Assembly: GCA_032622095.1 (NCBI GenBank)
Contig: CP136062.1
Location: forward strand, 139,892,351-139,956,350
Length of the DNA: 64,000 nt
DNA from: Siphonodentalium dalli
Taxonomy: Eukaryota > Mollusca > Scaphopoda > Gadilida > Siphonodentaliidae
Reading direction: 5' to 3'
Position 1 is the first letter of the stretch; each line of letters begins with the position of its first letter. Positions 11,293 to 22,965 of this stretch are shown here, piece by piece. Below the pieces are notes generated by a model that was not told the origin of the DNA, ran no database searches, and was given only the letters and a program-made list of their open reading frames with translations. Both the position numbers and the translations under genes were made by a program.

Positions 11293-13671
11293 GGATAGGA
11301 TAGGATAGGATAGGATATTTTATTTCAATATACACATATTAATGAATAATACATTTGACAAATATTATATTGTATATTCGAGGGGGTGGCATAGTCAGAC
11401 TAGACTGTCTTACTGCCATCCCCTTAAAGAAGAAAAGATGTTACGATAGGCGGTCAAGATTTCTTGTACAATGCACGGCTATATAATTATGTATCACACA
11501 GTGGTTGCATTTAACTGGATTATATACATGGAGGGTATACGTCTAGATAAATCGCTTATTGGTTACTCGATGGTTTGTCTCTTTCTTGTCAGTGGGATGT
11601 TCCTTGTAAGTCGAGTAGGAATATGCTGAGTGAGGTTGATGATTGCGATATTGGGGAAGTCACTTATTGACGAGCTACCACACAGTCGGGACATCTTTGA
11701 TTGTTGCATTTAATTGTTGCAGCATATTTGTTAATGCCATCGGCATGTAAACGCCGTTTGAATGTGTGTCTGGATTGGTATGATGTAAATTCGTTATCTA
11801 AATTGTTCCATATAGTTGGAAAAGAATGGAATGGTAGTTGTTGGGACCAAGATGTTCTTGGTTTTTTTTAAAATAGTGGGTGCTTTTGCCGGGTTTCTGG
11901 TCCGGTTTTGCGTTTGGTAAACATGTCGGTGAATGATTCTATTAAGCGCATATGATACCAATCATGCATGAAAAAGCCGCTTGTACTTTGTGGATGTCGT
12001 AGATTTTGAGTATATTTTCTTTTTTAAAGAGAGGTTCTGTGTGGCTTCTATATTTCTTATTACATAAAACTCGCATCGCGCGTTTTTGAAGCATGAAAAT
12101 TTTTTTGACCGCAGGGACATGTCCCCATATTTGAATACCGTAAACGAGATGGCTTTGTATTAGAGCATAATATAATGTTTTAAGTGCGCTACCAGGAAAG
12201 AAGTGTTTAACTTTATTGATGTGGTATATGGCATTCACCATTTTAGAACAAACAGAGGACACATGTTTTTTGAAAGTCAGGTTTTCATCTATATGGATTC
12301 CTAAGAATTTTGTGGAGGATTCGTGCTCAAGATTTCCTACCTTGTTTAGTTCTGTATTATTTAAGTAAACCTTTATAAAGTTCCATTTGTCATCATTGTT
12401 CTCTGGGTGTATTAGCATATAGTTGCTTTTTTTAGTATTGATCACTAACTTATTGCTACAGCACCAAGCAAATATGTTGCGTAACTCATTATTCACATAA
12501 CTTTCTACAAGGATGCCATCTTTTCCACCAGTTACTAGAGTCGTATCGTCCGCGTATGATAAGATATCCATGGTTGTCGAATTTGACATATCGTTAACGT
12601 ATATTAAGAAAATTATCGGTCCCAGAATAGATCCCTGGGGCACTCCACACGTCACTTCCGTTAATTTAGATTTAATACCATTGAGTTCAACATATTGCCT
12701 TCTATTTTGCAGATAGCTCTGAAACCATGAGTATGCTGTGCCTCGTATACCATAGTGATCTAGTTTATGGAGTAAAATATCGTGATTTATCGTGTCAAAT
12801 GCTTTTGAGAGGTCGAGAAATAGAGCTAAAGTGGAATCTCTTGTCATTTTGTCATTATTTGAGACAACTTGATCGAGGAGGTGTAATACAGGATGGAAGG
12901 TTGAATGATTAGGACGGAAGCCGTATTGGTGTTTATAGAGTATGTTTTGTTCATTTAAGAAGTCTAATAATCGTTTATGCATTATTTTTTCGAGAAGTTT
13001 AGAGATAGCTGGAAGAATGCTGATAGGTCTGTAGTTGGAAATTTCATGAGTGATATTATTTTTTGGGATCGGGACTACTTTAGAAATTTTCATTTTGTTA
13101 GGGACTATTCCATGCTCTAAGGACAAGTTGAAAATATGCAATAATGCTGGGGCTATCACCTCAATTGTTTCCTTGATAAGTTTAGTTGATAGACCATTGA
13201 AATCCCTTGATACTTTCCCAGTCATAGAGAAACATGTGAGGATGATCTCCTGTATAGAGGTCGGAATTAATTTGAAATTGATGTCGTCTGGTTTGCGGTT
13301 ATGAAGAAATTCTGTAAAATGAGAGTCATTTTCATTTTCATTGAGTTGGCTAGTTTCCCGCCCAATTTTAGAAAAAAAGTCATTGAACTTTTCCGATATG
13401 AGTTTCGAATTTTCAAGTTCTATTCCGTTTTCAGTAAAGGTCTTTGGGCTATTATTTGTGTTTCCATTTATCTTCAATGCACCCTTAAGTATTTCCCATG
13501 TTTTCTTTAAGTTATTTTTATTTACTTCTAGAATATTTGTATAGTATATATGTTTACTCCTTCTGATTAGTTTATTATATAAGGTACGATAACTCAAATA
13601 TTTATTTACGTTCGTTTCCGTGGGTTTATTCAATTTGCGTAAATATAGCTGGTTCTTAACAATACTAGACT
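11293..13671 (-). mobile_element. 5'-truncated non-LTR retrotransposon (LINE) inserted in the 40-bp satellite
   Basis: The element reads on the minus strand. Its 3' end carries AATAAA followed by a short (ATCCT)n tail at 11293-11320, and its 5' end is cut off inside the reverse transcriptase frame. Both sides show the 7-mer TAAGTTA (11286-11292, 13672-13678), consistent with a target-site duplication from target-primed reverse transcription. A 3' simple-repeat tail and 5' truncation are usual for LINE copies. A decayed relative lies at 32454-32972. Confidence 0.9.
11942..13671 (-). pseudogene. LINE reverse transcriptase (ORF2 fragment), frameshifted near its C terminus
   Basis: This is a reverse-transcriptase polyprotein fragment of the type often annotated as jockey-like mobile-element polymerase. 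Counting from the leucine codon at 13633, NYRPISILP is near residue 200, the catalytic block FLDLSKAFD near 272-280, GVPQGSILGP near 330-339, and the YADD active site at 360-363, followed by a KFLGIHID thumb block. The frame is already open at the 5' edge of the element (13671), so no real start codon exists here and the endonuclease domain is missing. Near 11960 a frameshift ends the long frame. The usual C terminus (an IWNNL block and a final CxxC) can still be read in another frame down to about 11685. The copy is dead or nearly so. The exact clade (jockey, CR1 or a relative) needs a phylogeny. Confidence 0.9.
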
Positions 13672-14998
13672 TAAGTTATACAGACGGAGATCGTGTCTCC
13701 AGCTATACAGATAAGTTATACAGACGGAGATCGTGTCTCCAGCTATACAGATAAGTTATACAGACGGAGATCGTGTCTCCAGCTATACAGATAAGTTATA
13801 CAGACGGAGATCGTGTCTCCAGCTATACAGATAAGTTATACAGACGGAGATCGTGTCTCCAGCTATACATATAAGTTATACAGACGGAGATCGTGTCTCT
13901 AGCTATACAGATAAGTTATACAGACGGAGATCGTGTCTCCAGCTATACAGATAAGTTATACAGACGGAGATCGTGTCTCCAGCTATAGAGATAAGTTACA
14001 CAGACGGATATCGTGTCTCCAACTATACATATAAGTTATACAGACGGAGATCGTGTCTCCAGCTATACAGATAAGTTATACAGACGGAGATCGTGTCTCC
14101 AGCTATACAGATAAGTTATACAGACGGATATCGTGTCTCCAGCTATACAGATAAGTTATACAGACGGAGATCGTGTCTCCAGCTATACAGATAAGTTATA
14201 CAGACGGAGATCGTGTCTCCAGCTATACATATAAGTTATACAGACGGAGATCGTGTCTCCAGCTATACAGATAAGTTATACAGACGGAGATCGTGTCTCC
14301 AGCTATACAGATAAGTTATACAGACGGAGATCGTGTCTCCAGCTATACAGATAAGTTATACAGACGGAGATCGTGTCTCCAGCTATACAGATAAGTTATA
14401 CAGACGGAGATCGTGTCTCCAGCTATACAGATAAGTTATACAGACGGAGATCGTGTCTCCAGCTATACAGATAAGTTATACAGACGGAGATCGTGTCTCC
14501 AGCTATACAGATAAGTTATACAGACGGAGATCGTGTCTCCAGTTATAGAGATAAGTTACACAGACGGAGATCGTGTCTCCAGCTATACAGATAAGTTATA
14601 CAGACGGAGATCGTGTCTCCAGCTATACAGATAAGTTATACAGACGGAGATCGTGTCTCCAGCTATACAGATAAGTTACACAGACGGAGATCGTGTCTCC
14701 AGCTATACAGATAAGTTATACAGACGGAGATCGTGTCTCCAGCTATACAGATAAGTTATACAGACGGAGATCGTGTCTCCAGCTATACAGATAAGTTATA
14801 CAGACGGAGATCGTGTCTCCAGCTATACAGATAAGTTATACAGACGGAGATCGTGTCTCCAGTTATAGAGATAAGTTACACAGACGGAGATCGTGTCTCC
14901 AGCTATACAGATAAGTTATACAGACGGAGATCGTGTCTCCAGCTATACAGATAAGTTATACAGACGGAGATCGTGTCTCCAGCTATACAGATAAGTTA
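13672..14998 (+). repeat. 40-bp hairpin satellite, main array (33 units)
   Basis: Thirty-three head-to-tail units of exactly 40 bp, starting with TAAGTTATACAGACGGAGAT and closing with another TAAGTTA at 14992-14998. Each unit contains the hairpin GGAGA-TCGTG-TCTCC. Units are nearly identical. Recurrent variants are GGATATCG for GGAGATCG, TACAT for TACAG, and a linked pair (GTTATAGAG followed by GTTACA) seen at about 13985, 14545 and 14865, which indicates block duplication. Non-coding. Confidence 0.97.
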
Positions 14999-15029
14999 TT
15001 GCATGTTAACGTTACTAGGGCCTAACATT

Positions 15030-15243
15030 TTAACCCTTCAACGACGGGAGCTGCATGCACTGGTGCAGCACTAAATACCCTGTGCCAATGCATTCACTTA
15101 TATAGTCTCACAAAGGGAGTCTCATATAAACAAGCGGAAGGTAAATATTGTTAGGCCAATGTATTCTCTTATATATGTGAGGCTCCCTATGGGAGACAAT
15201 GCATTCGCAAAATTTCAGGAAGCTCCAGTCATGGAAGGGTTAA
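15030..15243. mobile_element. TTAA-site foldback MITE (TTAACCCTTC family), long variant
   Basis: It starts TTAACCCTTCAACGACGGGA and ends with CTCCAGTCATGGAAGGGTTAA. Borders are exact TTAA (15030-15033, 15240-15243). Internal hairpins are built from ATGCATTC, CTTATATA and GAGTCTC blocks in both orientations. TTAA targets and TTAACCC ends are typical of piggyBac-like elements, which is the inferred source. Confidence 0.85.
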
Positions 15244-15263
15244 ACTGGATTTCGCTCATGTCG

Positions 15264-15753
15264 CATAATACTGTAAGGATCGGGTGATAACTCATAATAC
15301 TGTAAGGATCGGGTGATAACTCATAATACTGTAAGGATCGGGATATAACCCATATTACTGTAAGGATCGGGTGATAACTCATAATACTGTAAGGATCGGG
15401 TGATAACTCATCATACTGTAAGGATCGGGTGATAACTCATAATACTGTAAGGATCGGGTGATAACCCATATTACTGTAAGGATCGGGTGATAACTCATAA
15501 TACGGTAAGGATCGGGTGATAACTCATAATACTGTAAGGATCGGGTGATAACCCATATTACTGTAAGGATCGGGTGATAACTCATAATACTGTAAGGATC
15601 GGGTGATAACCCATATTACTGTAAGGATCGGGTGATAACCCATATTACTGTAAGGATCAGGTGATAACTCATAATACTGTAAGGATCGGGTGATAACTCA
15701 TAATACTGTAAGGATCGGGTGATAACTCATAATACTGTAAGGATCGGGTGATA
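15264..15753 (+). repeat. 29-bp minisatellite (about 17 units)
   Basis: Unit: CTGTAAGGATCGGGTGATAA followed by CTCATAATA or, in a second subtype, CCCATATTA. About 17 head-to-tail copies. The two subtypes are interspersed. An open frame through the array on the minus strand is a by-product of the repeat and is not a gene. The array ends exactly where the palindromic MITE begins. Confidence 0.95.
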
Positions 15754-15962
15754 CAGTAATGCTCCAATTAATCGACCTCTTAACCACAGCAGAATTATGG
15801 GTAACTTTTCAGGATTTAGTCGGAAATATGGCTTGTTGCCATTCATCGGAAAGCTCTCGCAGCTTTCCGATGAATGGCAACAAGCCATATTTCCGACTAA
15901 ATCCTGAACAGTTACCCATAATTATGCTGTGGTTAAGAGGTCGATTAATTAGAGCATTACTG
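15754..15962. mobile_element. Pogo/mariner-like palindromic MITE (copy A)
   Basis: A 209-bp almost perfect palindrome with ends CAGTAATGCTC and GAGCATTACTG, flanked by TA on both sides. The centre is the complementary pair GAAAGCTCTCGCAGCTTTC. Copy B is at 50143-50332 and copy C at 1-43. A TA target and CAGTA-type ends suggest mobilisation by a pogo/Tigger-type transposase. Confidence 0.9.
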
Positions 15963-16106
15963 TAACTCTGACTGAAGTTTCTCATATAAGGTTTATTTTC
16001 AATATTGATCCAATGTGTCTCTATGTTGTCCATCTGTAGACATGCATTTTATTCATAAAAAGTAAACTTTGTCATATATCAGGATTGTTTGGAGCTGAAA
16101 AATTAA

Positions 16107-16663
16107 TCTATATATATATAAAACAAAAGAGCAGGATATGTTTGTCTGAAAACAAATTATTTTAATTTAAAAAAGGAAAAAAATATATATATGTTTTGTT
16201 AAATTGAGCATGCAAGGAGTTCAATATAAAAAGAAGAATTTTTTTTGTTTCAATCGATGGATGTGCACGAAGCACACAAAGGGGCCACGTGTAACTGGCA
16301 CAATAGACCCCCACCTCCCAAAGACATTATTTGGGAGTCGGGTGTATTGTGCTAGGCCGCCGCTGAATAGATACTACACGAAACACGTCCCACACAACAA
16401 CGACCCCCTGTCGTGTGGCAGAAAACTAAGAGAAGTTCTATTGAAGACTAGATACGTTGATATCAAAATGAAAATGTACCGGATTCATGCAATATATATG
16501 CCGCTGAATAAAGGCTCTGCCAAAGACCAAAATGTGGGTGAAGCGCTGAAAGGGGCCGCAGGCCCCTAACGCACAACGCGTAACCTTTGTACAGGGACCG
16601 CGCGCGCGCAGCCCCCCCCCCGACACTTAATGAAGGCTCCAGAAGGGAGCCTGTTTAAGCTAG
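16107..16663 (+). mobile_element. Helitron-like non-autonomous element
   Basis: The 5' end is TCTATATATATATAAAAC preceded by A. The 3' end is the hairpin GGCTCC-AGAAG-GGAGCC (16635-16651), followed eight bases later by CTAG (16660-16663) and then T. A 5' TC, a 3' hairpin then CTRR, and insertion between A and T without target duplication is the Helitron signature. A short relative with the same end structure lies on the minus strand at 24035-24163. The 121-codon open frame inside shows no Rep or helicase motif, so the element is non-autonomous. It sits about 340 bp upstream of the histidine-rich gene start. Confidence 0.75.
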
Positions 16664-16944
16664 TGCTACATGTATGAATATAAATAGTCAACGAAAACTG
16701 TTCTATATATGAGCGTATTTAAATAAAAAATGGATTCTTGTTGGACTTATGTTCGATGCATCGTCGAATTTGCACTCTCCTCAAGTGAATTGCACCACAA
16801 CACATAAAATATAAAATATTGCTGGTTATTATTTTTTATAATTATACGACACGTCCGTTTCCTATGTCCGCCGGGTTCCTTCCGCCAAGTGCGATGCAAG
16901 TCCAGTAACGTGGTTGTTTCCGATGCTATTTCCGCGTTCGACTG

Positions 16945-16952
16945 TATAAATA
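16945..16952 (+). promoter_or_regulatory. TATA box of the histidine-rich protein gene
   Basis: TATAAATA lies 55 bases before the start codon at 17000. With the usual 25-32 base spacing, transcription would start near 16975-16985, giving a very short 5'UTR. A GGCGGGGG stretch follows the TATA box. A single TGCACTC heptamer at 16771-16777 fits the metal-response core TGCRCNC, but one 7-mer can occur by chance. Confidence 0.65.
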
Positions 16953-16999
16953 TTATCTTAGGCGGGGGAGCAAGTAACACACGCTCTTCACACTGAAAG

Positions 17000-17039
17000 A
17001 TGAGGATCTACTTGATTGCCGTGCTCCTAGCCTTGGCAG
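17000..17039 (+). CDS. Exon 1 of histidine-rich repeat protein: signal peptide
   Basis: The start codon opens the frame MRIYLIAVLLALA and is followed directly by a strong donor site, G|GTGAGTAA (GT at 17040-17041). The intron is in phase 1. Joined to the acceptor at 25384, the frame continues without a shift and gives MRIYLIAVLLALAVCACG, a textbook secretory signal peptide. A likely cleavage site is after VCA or ACG. Support is independent at four points: TATA box at the right distance, start codon, donor, and in-phase acceptor. A tiny signal-peptide exon separated by a phase-1 intron is common in animal genes for secreted proteins. RNA evidence is not available here. Confidence 0.8.
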
Positions 17040-17164
17040 GTGAGTAATAATATAATTATATATATGTAGATATCTTGGACAAACCGAAAGTGAAAATAAT
17101 TTTCTGTCGGATCAATCTAATCCGTTCAAGTTTGGTCAACACTGTCTTGATACTTCCTGCCGAA

Positions 17165-17525
17165 CTAATTTCTAGGGCAGCTGGGCGATGATAAATCAAC
17201 TGAAGGCCCAAAGATGGGCGCTCTTTGACCGTTTTTGTTAAACGGGGGGTATTGTATTATTAGTCCGTCCGTCTGTCGATTCGTCCGTTCGCTTTTGGTT
17301 TCCGGTTTATTTGGTATATGTGGGTTACTAACACAAAATATAGTTCGTCCGAATCTGCGTTCCGCCCGCCAATTTTCACGATCAGAGTTATGGCTCTTTG
17401 TTCGAATTAACACGGGTGATATAGCGATGCTTATAGAGGAGCGGCCAACTCCAAAACGGGCCTTAGTTTTCGAGATACCCCTACCCTCGGTAGAACGAGT
17501 TGAAACCAACTTTTTTGGAAGGTAA
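17165..17525. repeat. CCGT-rich block, probable dispersed repeat
   Basis: It contains TTAGTCCGTCCGTCTGTCG and other TCCG repeats, the kind of short GGAC/TCCG run that ends many repeat copies in this window (see 39400 and 44030). Open frames on both strands show no protein resemblance. Confidence 0.4.
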
Positions 17526-17948
17526 ATCTATATCATTTATGAAAATGATTCTTAGCCTTGCCGGAATTAGTGGCAGCTATATATGGCAAGACTATTTGTG
17601 AATTAGCCTGTTTTCAGCGGTTGACCAGCTATACACAATTGGTTCAAAGTTAATCACATCACCAAAAACAGAACGTTCTATTTGTTATTATGGGGTATAT
17701 GGTGATACTAGATCGGAACGTTCTTATTTTTTCTGGTTTGTTTGAGATTTCACGACGTCATGGTGGAGAATGTAACGTTCTGCGTCAAAAAATCATGACG
17801 ATTCAGCGAAACTGTCGCCCGTCAACTCTGTACAAAACTAGCAGGTTGGATCTAGCTTATCTGTCATATATGTTTGGAAAGATTGGAGTGTTTTCTATCG
17901 GGAGGTATTAACTTTATTTTCCTGTCCTTACAAATGTTGCAATAATAG

Positions 17949-19270
17949 ACAAAAACTTAACCCTCCCCCAATGTCATAAAATGCTAAGTTTTGCCATCGC
18001 CGGGGATTGGATCACAGAATGATAGAATAGTGCGTAGTATGTGCTTTTATTTAGTGTAGAACACACATAACAAGTGTATAATGCGAATTTCCAACCATAT
18101 TCATTATTAGAAGAGTATCAAAATCCAAGATGGCGTCCAATATGGCATTCAGTTTTTATTTTAAGACTTTTTACGATAAATCCAGAAAAGGAACGTCCCC
18201 AGTGGTAAAATGTATATTATTTTAATGACCATATAGAATAGCATTTTATATCAAACATTAGTTTCACCATTAATACATCGTATCAATTGGTAAAATAATA
18301 GGCAAACATTTATTCCGCCGTTAATGTCATAAAATTCGAACTAAAGTTGTCGCCAGGGATTGAAACCACGAATGATCGCATAATGCGCAGTATTTTGTTT
18401 TATTCAATGTAGAATACACATGCGAATTGACCAGAGAAAATTTCCATCATCATAATCCAAGATGGAGTTCAATATGGCGGCCAATTTTAATTTTAAAACG
18501 TAGTGAATGGGCATACGACAAATACAGAAAGGGAACGTCCTCCAGTGGTATATTATATATCATTGTACGGACTACATAGAATATTTCATATCAAACATTA
18601 GATTCAGCATATTATCAATTGATGAAATACTTAGACAAAAAACTTAACCACCCTTACAGTCACAAACTTCCACACAAATGGGCCACTGAGGATTGTAGTA
18701 CAGGCCAAACAGAAATGAGCATGCATTTTGTATTTCATTTCTGCTGAATACGATAAAGAAACAACAGTTTGAAGTCACACCCACTATGGCGCCATAATGG
18801 CGGCCAACATGGCAGTTAAGTTTAATGTCAACACTTTGTGAACAACTAATACGATATGCGGGCAAAGAACGTCTCATATGTTATAACTTATAGCGATGTA
18901 TTAGCTATTGTGTTTCCATTATTAAATGGCAATATTAACATATCTTTTAATTTGCGAAAGAATAAACACAAAACTCAACATTCCTCATCTCTAAAGTTAT
19001 AACATTGCGCACAAAGGTACCTCTGAGAATCGTAGCCAAGAATAAAGCAACAAATGCGTAGTTGTAGATGACATTTTGTGCGACACAATTATGTGACACC
19101 ACAGTCGCTATCAGATGGATCCCAAAATACAAGATGACATCCCATAATATGGATGTCACTACAATTTTGCGAAGTACAACAGCCAGAGAAGAGACGTCCT
19201 TTTGTGATGCTTTATGTTCAGTGATATGTTGCGATGAGTTTTGTTGACACGAATGATGCTTGTTAATTTA
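17949..19270. repeat. Four degenerate tandem units of about 320-350 bp
   Basis: Units begin near 17949, 18301, 18636 and 18956. Each carries, in order, a CAAAAACTTAACC-like start, a segment ending in GCGTAGT or similar, an AAGATGGC block, and GGGAACGTCC followed by CAGTGGT or an equivalent. Similarity falls along the array. Non-coding. Confidence 0.6.
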
Positions 19271-19454
19271 GAACACATGAGGAACTGTTATCTCTCCCAA
19301 TAACGAAATAACTTGCTATTCCTGTAAAACTCCTGTAAAAATTCCAAGCGTTAATATTTGGCTATACTGACATGATTATCGTAGCTATAAAGCCACACCA
19401 TCCTGTTAATAAACATGCCCCTGTCCGGAGGACGGTGCTCAAATCACAGGCCCC

Positions 19455-19795
19455 TGCATGCAGGGGGGAGTCAGAAAAAATTTGCAGGCACGTATGCTGA
19501 TTTTTGACTTTCGACACTTGTTGGGACCCACCCACCCCCGCGTCCAAATTTGTTTCCGTTTTCGGCAGTTGTTTCCGACCATTTCTGGACACCACCCCCT
19601 TTTAACACTAAAACAGATTTGCGGGGGGGGGGGGGATTCACCGTAAACAGCTTTATATGAATTTATGTGCATACTATTAGTCATGGGTGTTAACATTGAC
19701 ATGTAAATGGGAACAAGTCATTTTGGGGTCATTCGGTAAAACCAGCAGCCATCTTGGATTTCAAAATTCAATCCATTAGCATGGGCTAACTTTTT
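19455..19795 (+). repeat. Dispersed ~350-bp repeat with CACCCCC/GGGGG tracts, copy 1
   Basis: Closely matches 24520-24885 in the same orientation: GGCACGTATGCTGATTTTT, TTCCGTTTTCGGCA, TTTTAACACTAAAACAGA, a G-run, GTAAACAGCT, GTCATTTTGGGGTCATTCGG, and GCCATCTTGGATTTCAAAAT. The last part belongs to the family at 39640-40310 (opposite strand). The open frames here are by-products. Confidence 0.75.
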
Positions 19796-20146
19796 TCCAC
19801 CCCCTGGCCCCTGGGGAAAATTACTATAATACCATTATAGACTATACAAGTGACAAGGTTCAAATGATCGATTTTGGCTAAAACAACAACTATCAAGACC
19901 CTTATAAATTCTAGAAATCGATATTTGCAGCCCAAATATCCTCAGGTGTGTCTTATTGGCAATGAAATTCCCTTTAATTTGACATATAACTCGGCGAAAT
20001 TGAACGAATCGAAGTCGAGATATCGTATCGGAAACTAGCGAAATATACCGAAGAAATCGGGTCGTCAATCTCCCTGTCCGCCCAGAGGCCTTTTACCTAG
20101 TTATAAAATCAATATTTTCGAGCACTAATTTGTGGTGAACGTGTAC

Positions 20147-20642
20147 TTAAACGCTATGACATAACCTATAAATGCTCACATATGTTCCGCAAGTTATTCC
20201 GAAGCCATTCATATCTTTTTTTATTTCATCCGATGTGTTTGTGCCCAATTTTTCAACTTTATTCATCAAACGAATTCCAGAAACAAAACTTGTCTGCGAC
20301 TGGCAATAACTTTTGAAAGCGAAAGTAAATAAAGAATGCGGGGGGGGGGTCAAGGTCACGCTATTTTCGCAGAATTTTTATATTGTATCAAAACAAATTC
20401 CAATTATTTAACGATACTTTCAAGTTCACTTCTGTCTTATAATCAGATAAACTTCTTATATACAGAGAAAATGAATAATTCAAGTGTCTCTTCAATACTC
20501 TATCAGATATCTATGCATATTGATTTTTTCAAGCAATCATTTGTGAACTTTACTGTCGATTATAATAATTGTCAATCAATCGGCTTTCGGAATGATTTGC
20601 GGAACATATATGAACATTTATAGGTTATGCCATCGCATTTAA
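20147..20642. mobile_element. TTAA-bordered inverted-repeat element
   Basis: Left end TTAAACGCTATGACATAACC, right end the near-complement GGTTATGCCATCGCATTTAA. The arms extend about 50 bp, including ATATGTTCCGCAA and ATTCCGAA. TTAA at both borders. No transposase frame. Possibly piggyBac-like. Confidence 0.7.
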
Positions 20643-20995
20643 AGACATATTATGGATTTATTCGGGTGCGTGAAATTGATAAGTTAGCACTCAGGCGCTA
20701 TGCAAACCTTGGGAATGTAGCATTCTAATAACATCGTCGACAATTTCAACGAAATCGACCAGACCACTCACAAAACAGCGTCTGAACTACGCTCAATTGT
20801 AAATAATTACATCTCGATTCGGGACGTAACTATCGGCGATAAACTAACACATATGATTTCGCTATCGAGAGTCAATACATTTAATTAATATATACGAATG
20901 ACGGTGTTTGTTGTCCATTAGGATTAATAGCTACTTTGAGCAAGATTATTCTCAATTTTTATTAATCACCCTACCGGAGTGATTCACATTACTTC
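20643..20995 (-). repeat. Dispersed ~340-bp repeat, copy 3 (reverse)
   Basis: Reverse complement of the family at 1047 and 32031: CATATTATGGATTTATTCGG, TCTCGATTCGGGACG, GATTTCGCTATCGAGAGTCA, and AATCACCCTACCGGAGTGAT at the far end. Confidence 0.7.
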
Positions 20996-22029
20996 AAAAG
21001 TTGCATTGGAGCCAATTATTTATGTCGATCGCGTGATCGTTATCGTTACTAAGTGCTTGGTGTAGCGGTCGCAAATGTAATCGGAATCGCCGTGCTCTTT
21101 CCACCCAACAAACTAAATGTCGGTTATTGACAGTGGGAGCAAAACATAAATATATCATTACATTTAAAACATAGTTGTGATCCTATGAAGTTCTCAGATC
21201 ACTTAATGCGTGGCAATTTGTCTTTTATAGTACTCATCACACACAAAAATCGCAAAGGCCATTTCCCCTGCACAGTTTAAATGCATCGCTCGTGGCATCA
21301 CAGACCAGAACACCGAAATCGATCGATAAGCTAATATTGGTCTGATTTACAGTACTGCGTGGGTTAGTCTCAAATTCTCGGCAGATTTTATGAAAATAAA
21401 TAAGAATTCAGAATTATTATGGGAATCATAAAAAAAAGAAATATAATTATAAGAAATGAATGTAGTGTGTTTGTGTTTGTGTTATTGAGCGATACGGCGC
21501 TACTGTCGTTGGGGCACACTTAGTGTAAACCGCTTCATGGCCGACCACAGCGCATTATTCCCAATAACACACACATCCACTCAATTCATTTCTTAAATAA
21601 CAATACAAATTTGCCATTATTAAATATTTTACAATATATATGTTTTTGAATGTTTTATAAACATAATGATTTTTCTCGTCCATTGGTTCAGAAAAAATTC
21701 GCTGTGAAAATGACAACTTTAGAAAAAAAGAGTACATTTCTTAACATCATGCACCAGTTTGCCCCACATTAGCAGGATCGACCAGCATCATAGCAAAGTA
21801 ATAGGATCAATTAACCAGGGTTGTTACTATTTGGTGAGAGTTTTTATGTGGGGGGGGGGGGGTCGTTTGTTGGCATTTTATTGTTTCTCTCTAAAGGCCA
21901 TACCCACGTTGTCAGTTTGAAGTGATGGGGAACACTCACTGGTGGCATCTAATGATAATAGAGAATACAGAAGTTAATTTCATAAATTTTATGTTAAAAT
22001 TGGCAGCATCCAGCGTTATTATTATTGAC
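20996..22029. other. Non-coding stretch in intron 1
   Basis: No coding frame or repeat recognised. It includes a G-run at about 21851-21862. Confidence 0.4.
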
Positions 22030-22130
22030 AAGCCTGAGTTTAGTGTGTCTGTCATTTGCAGAATGAGGTCCCCAGAGGGTGGATTTAGTGACGCTATCCC
22101 GGATAACGGGCTAGCATCACCAAACGTTGA
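22030..22130 (+). repeat. GAGGTCCCCAGAGGG family, single arm
   Basis: One arm of the family at 415-775 and 38150-38580: GTGTCTGTCATTTGCAGAAT, GAGGTCCCCAGAGGGTGGAT, then GACGCTATCCCGG and GGGCTAGCATCACCAAA. It is followed to about 22335 by three copies of GCGTCAGCCGCA/GTGAAAGCAGCTT-type motifs. Confidence 0.55.
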
Positions 22131-22965
22131 CGCAATTAAAAACGTATCCGATTTCAAAAAGTTTGATATATGTACGCCATGCGTCAGCCGCAGATCAGTG
22201 AAAGCAGCTTAACTGCGTCAGCCGCAACCTTGTGAAAGCGCCAGTGATATATGTATGGTTTGAAAAGTTGCGCTTATAACCTGATAGCCGCATGCGTTGG
22301 CCGCATGTGTCAGTCGTAGGTCTGTGAAAGCAGCTTTATCGAATTATGCATATACATAATTTTGGGGTTCGAACGAGCCATGTCCGTTTAAGTTTGCCAA
22401 TCAAAATCACACGATTACCTGGAATCGAACAAGCTTCGGCATGCTGGGCGGTTTATGGTGGCCTAATTAATGCGATATGCACCGTACCGACTGATACACC
22501 AGGGCACCGGTCAATGAGGGCATCGATCACCACTAACCGTCATGTTGATAACAAATACTACGTTGTCATATTTTATAAGTAATTGCATGTTCTTGTTATA
22601 CATGTATATAGAACTAATATAAATGCTGAAAAAAGGACCAAAAAAACCTCTGACCCAGTTTCAATCATAAATGCTTCTGACACGATCCTAAAACCAGATG
22701 CCGGAATTTTCAGACGTAATTCGGACTGTTAATAGTTGGAATACAGACGGAGATAGTGTTTTGAAGCAAATTGCACATAGTGCCTTCAGTCTCTCCAAAT
22801 GTTCATGTTGAATCCATTACGAACCGGAGCGGATAGAATCCCTGATATATCATTCGTATTAACGATGTTTAATTACACGTATATACGAGCAACTTATAAC
22901 ATGTAGCTGTTACTAGAGAGATTCCGCTTCTATCCATTGTGACTGTGTACTACGTATATATTCCT

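Noticed and set aside
15379-15585. 68-codon repetitive open frame on the minus strand
   Set aside because: It is a by-product of the 29-bp minisatellite; stop-free only by chance of the unit phase over part of the array.
13672-15753. CRISPR-like arrays
   Set aside because: The 40-bp and 29-bp arrays have no unique spacers; units are directly adjacent. The genome is eukaryotic.
16204-16569. 121-codon open frame as a host gene
   Set aside because: It lies entirely inside the Helitron-like element and shows no recognisable domain.
16771-16777. Metal-response element upstream of the histidine-rich gene
   Set aside because: A single TGCACTC heptamer; such a match is expected by chance and no second copy was found near the TATA box.
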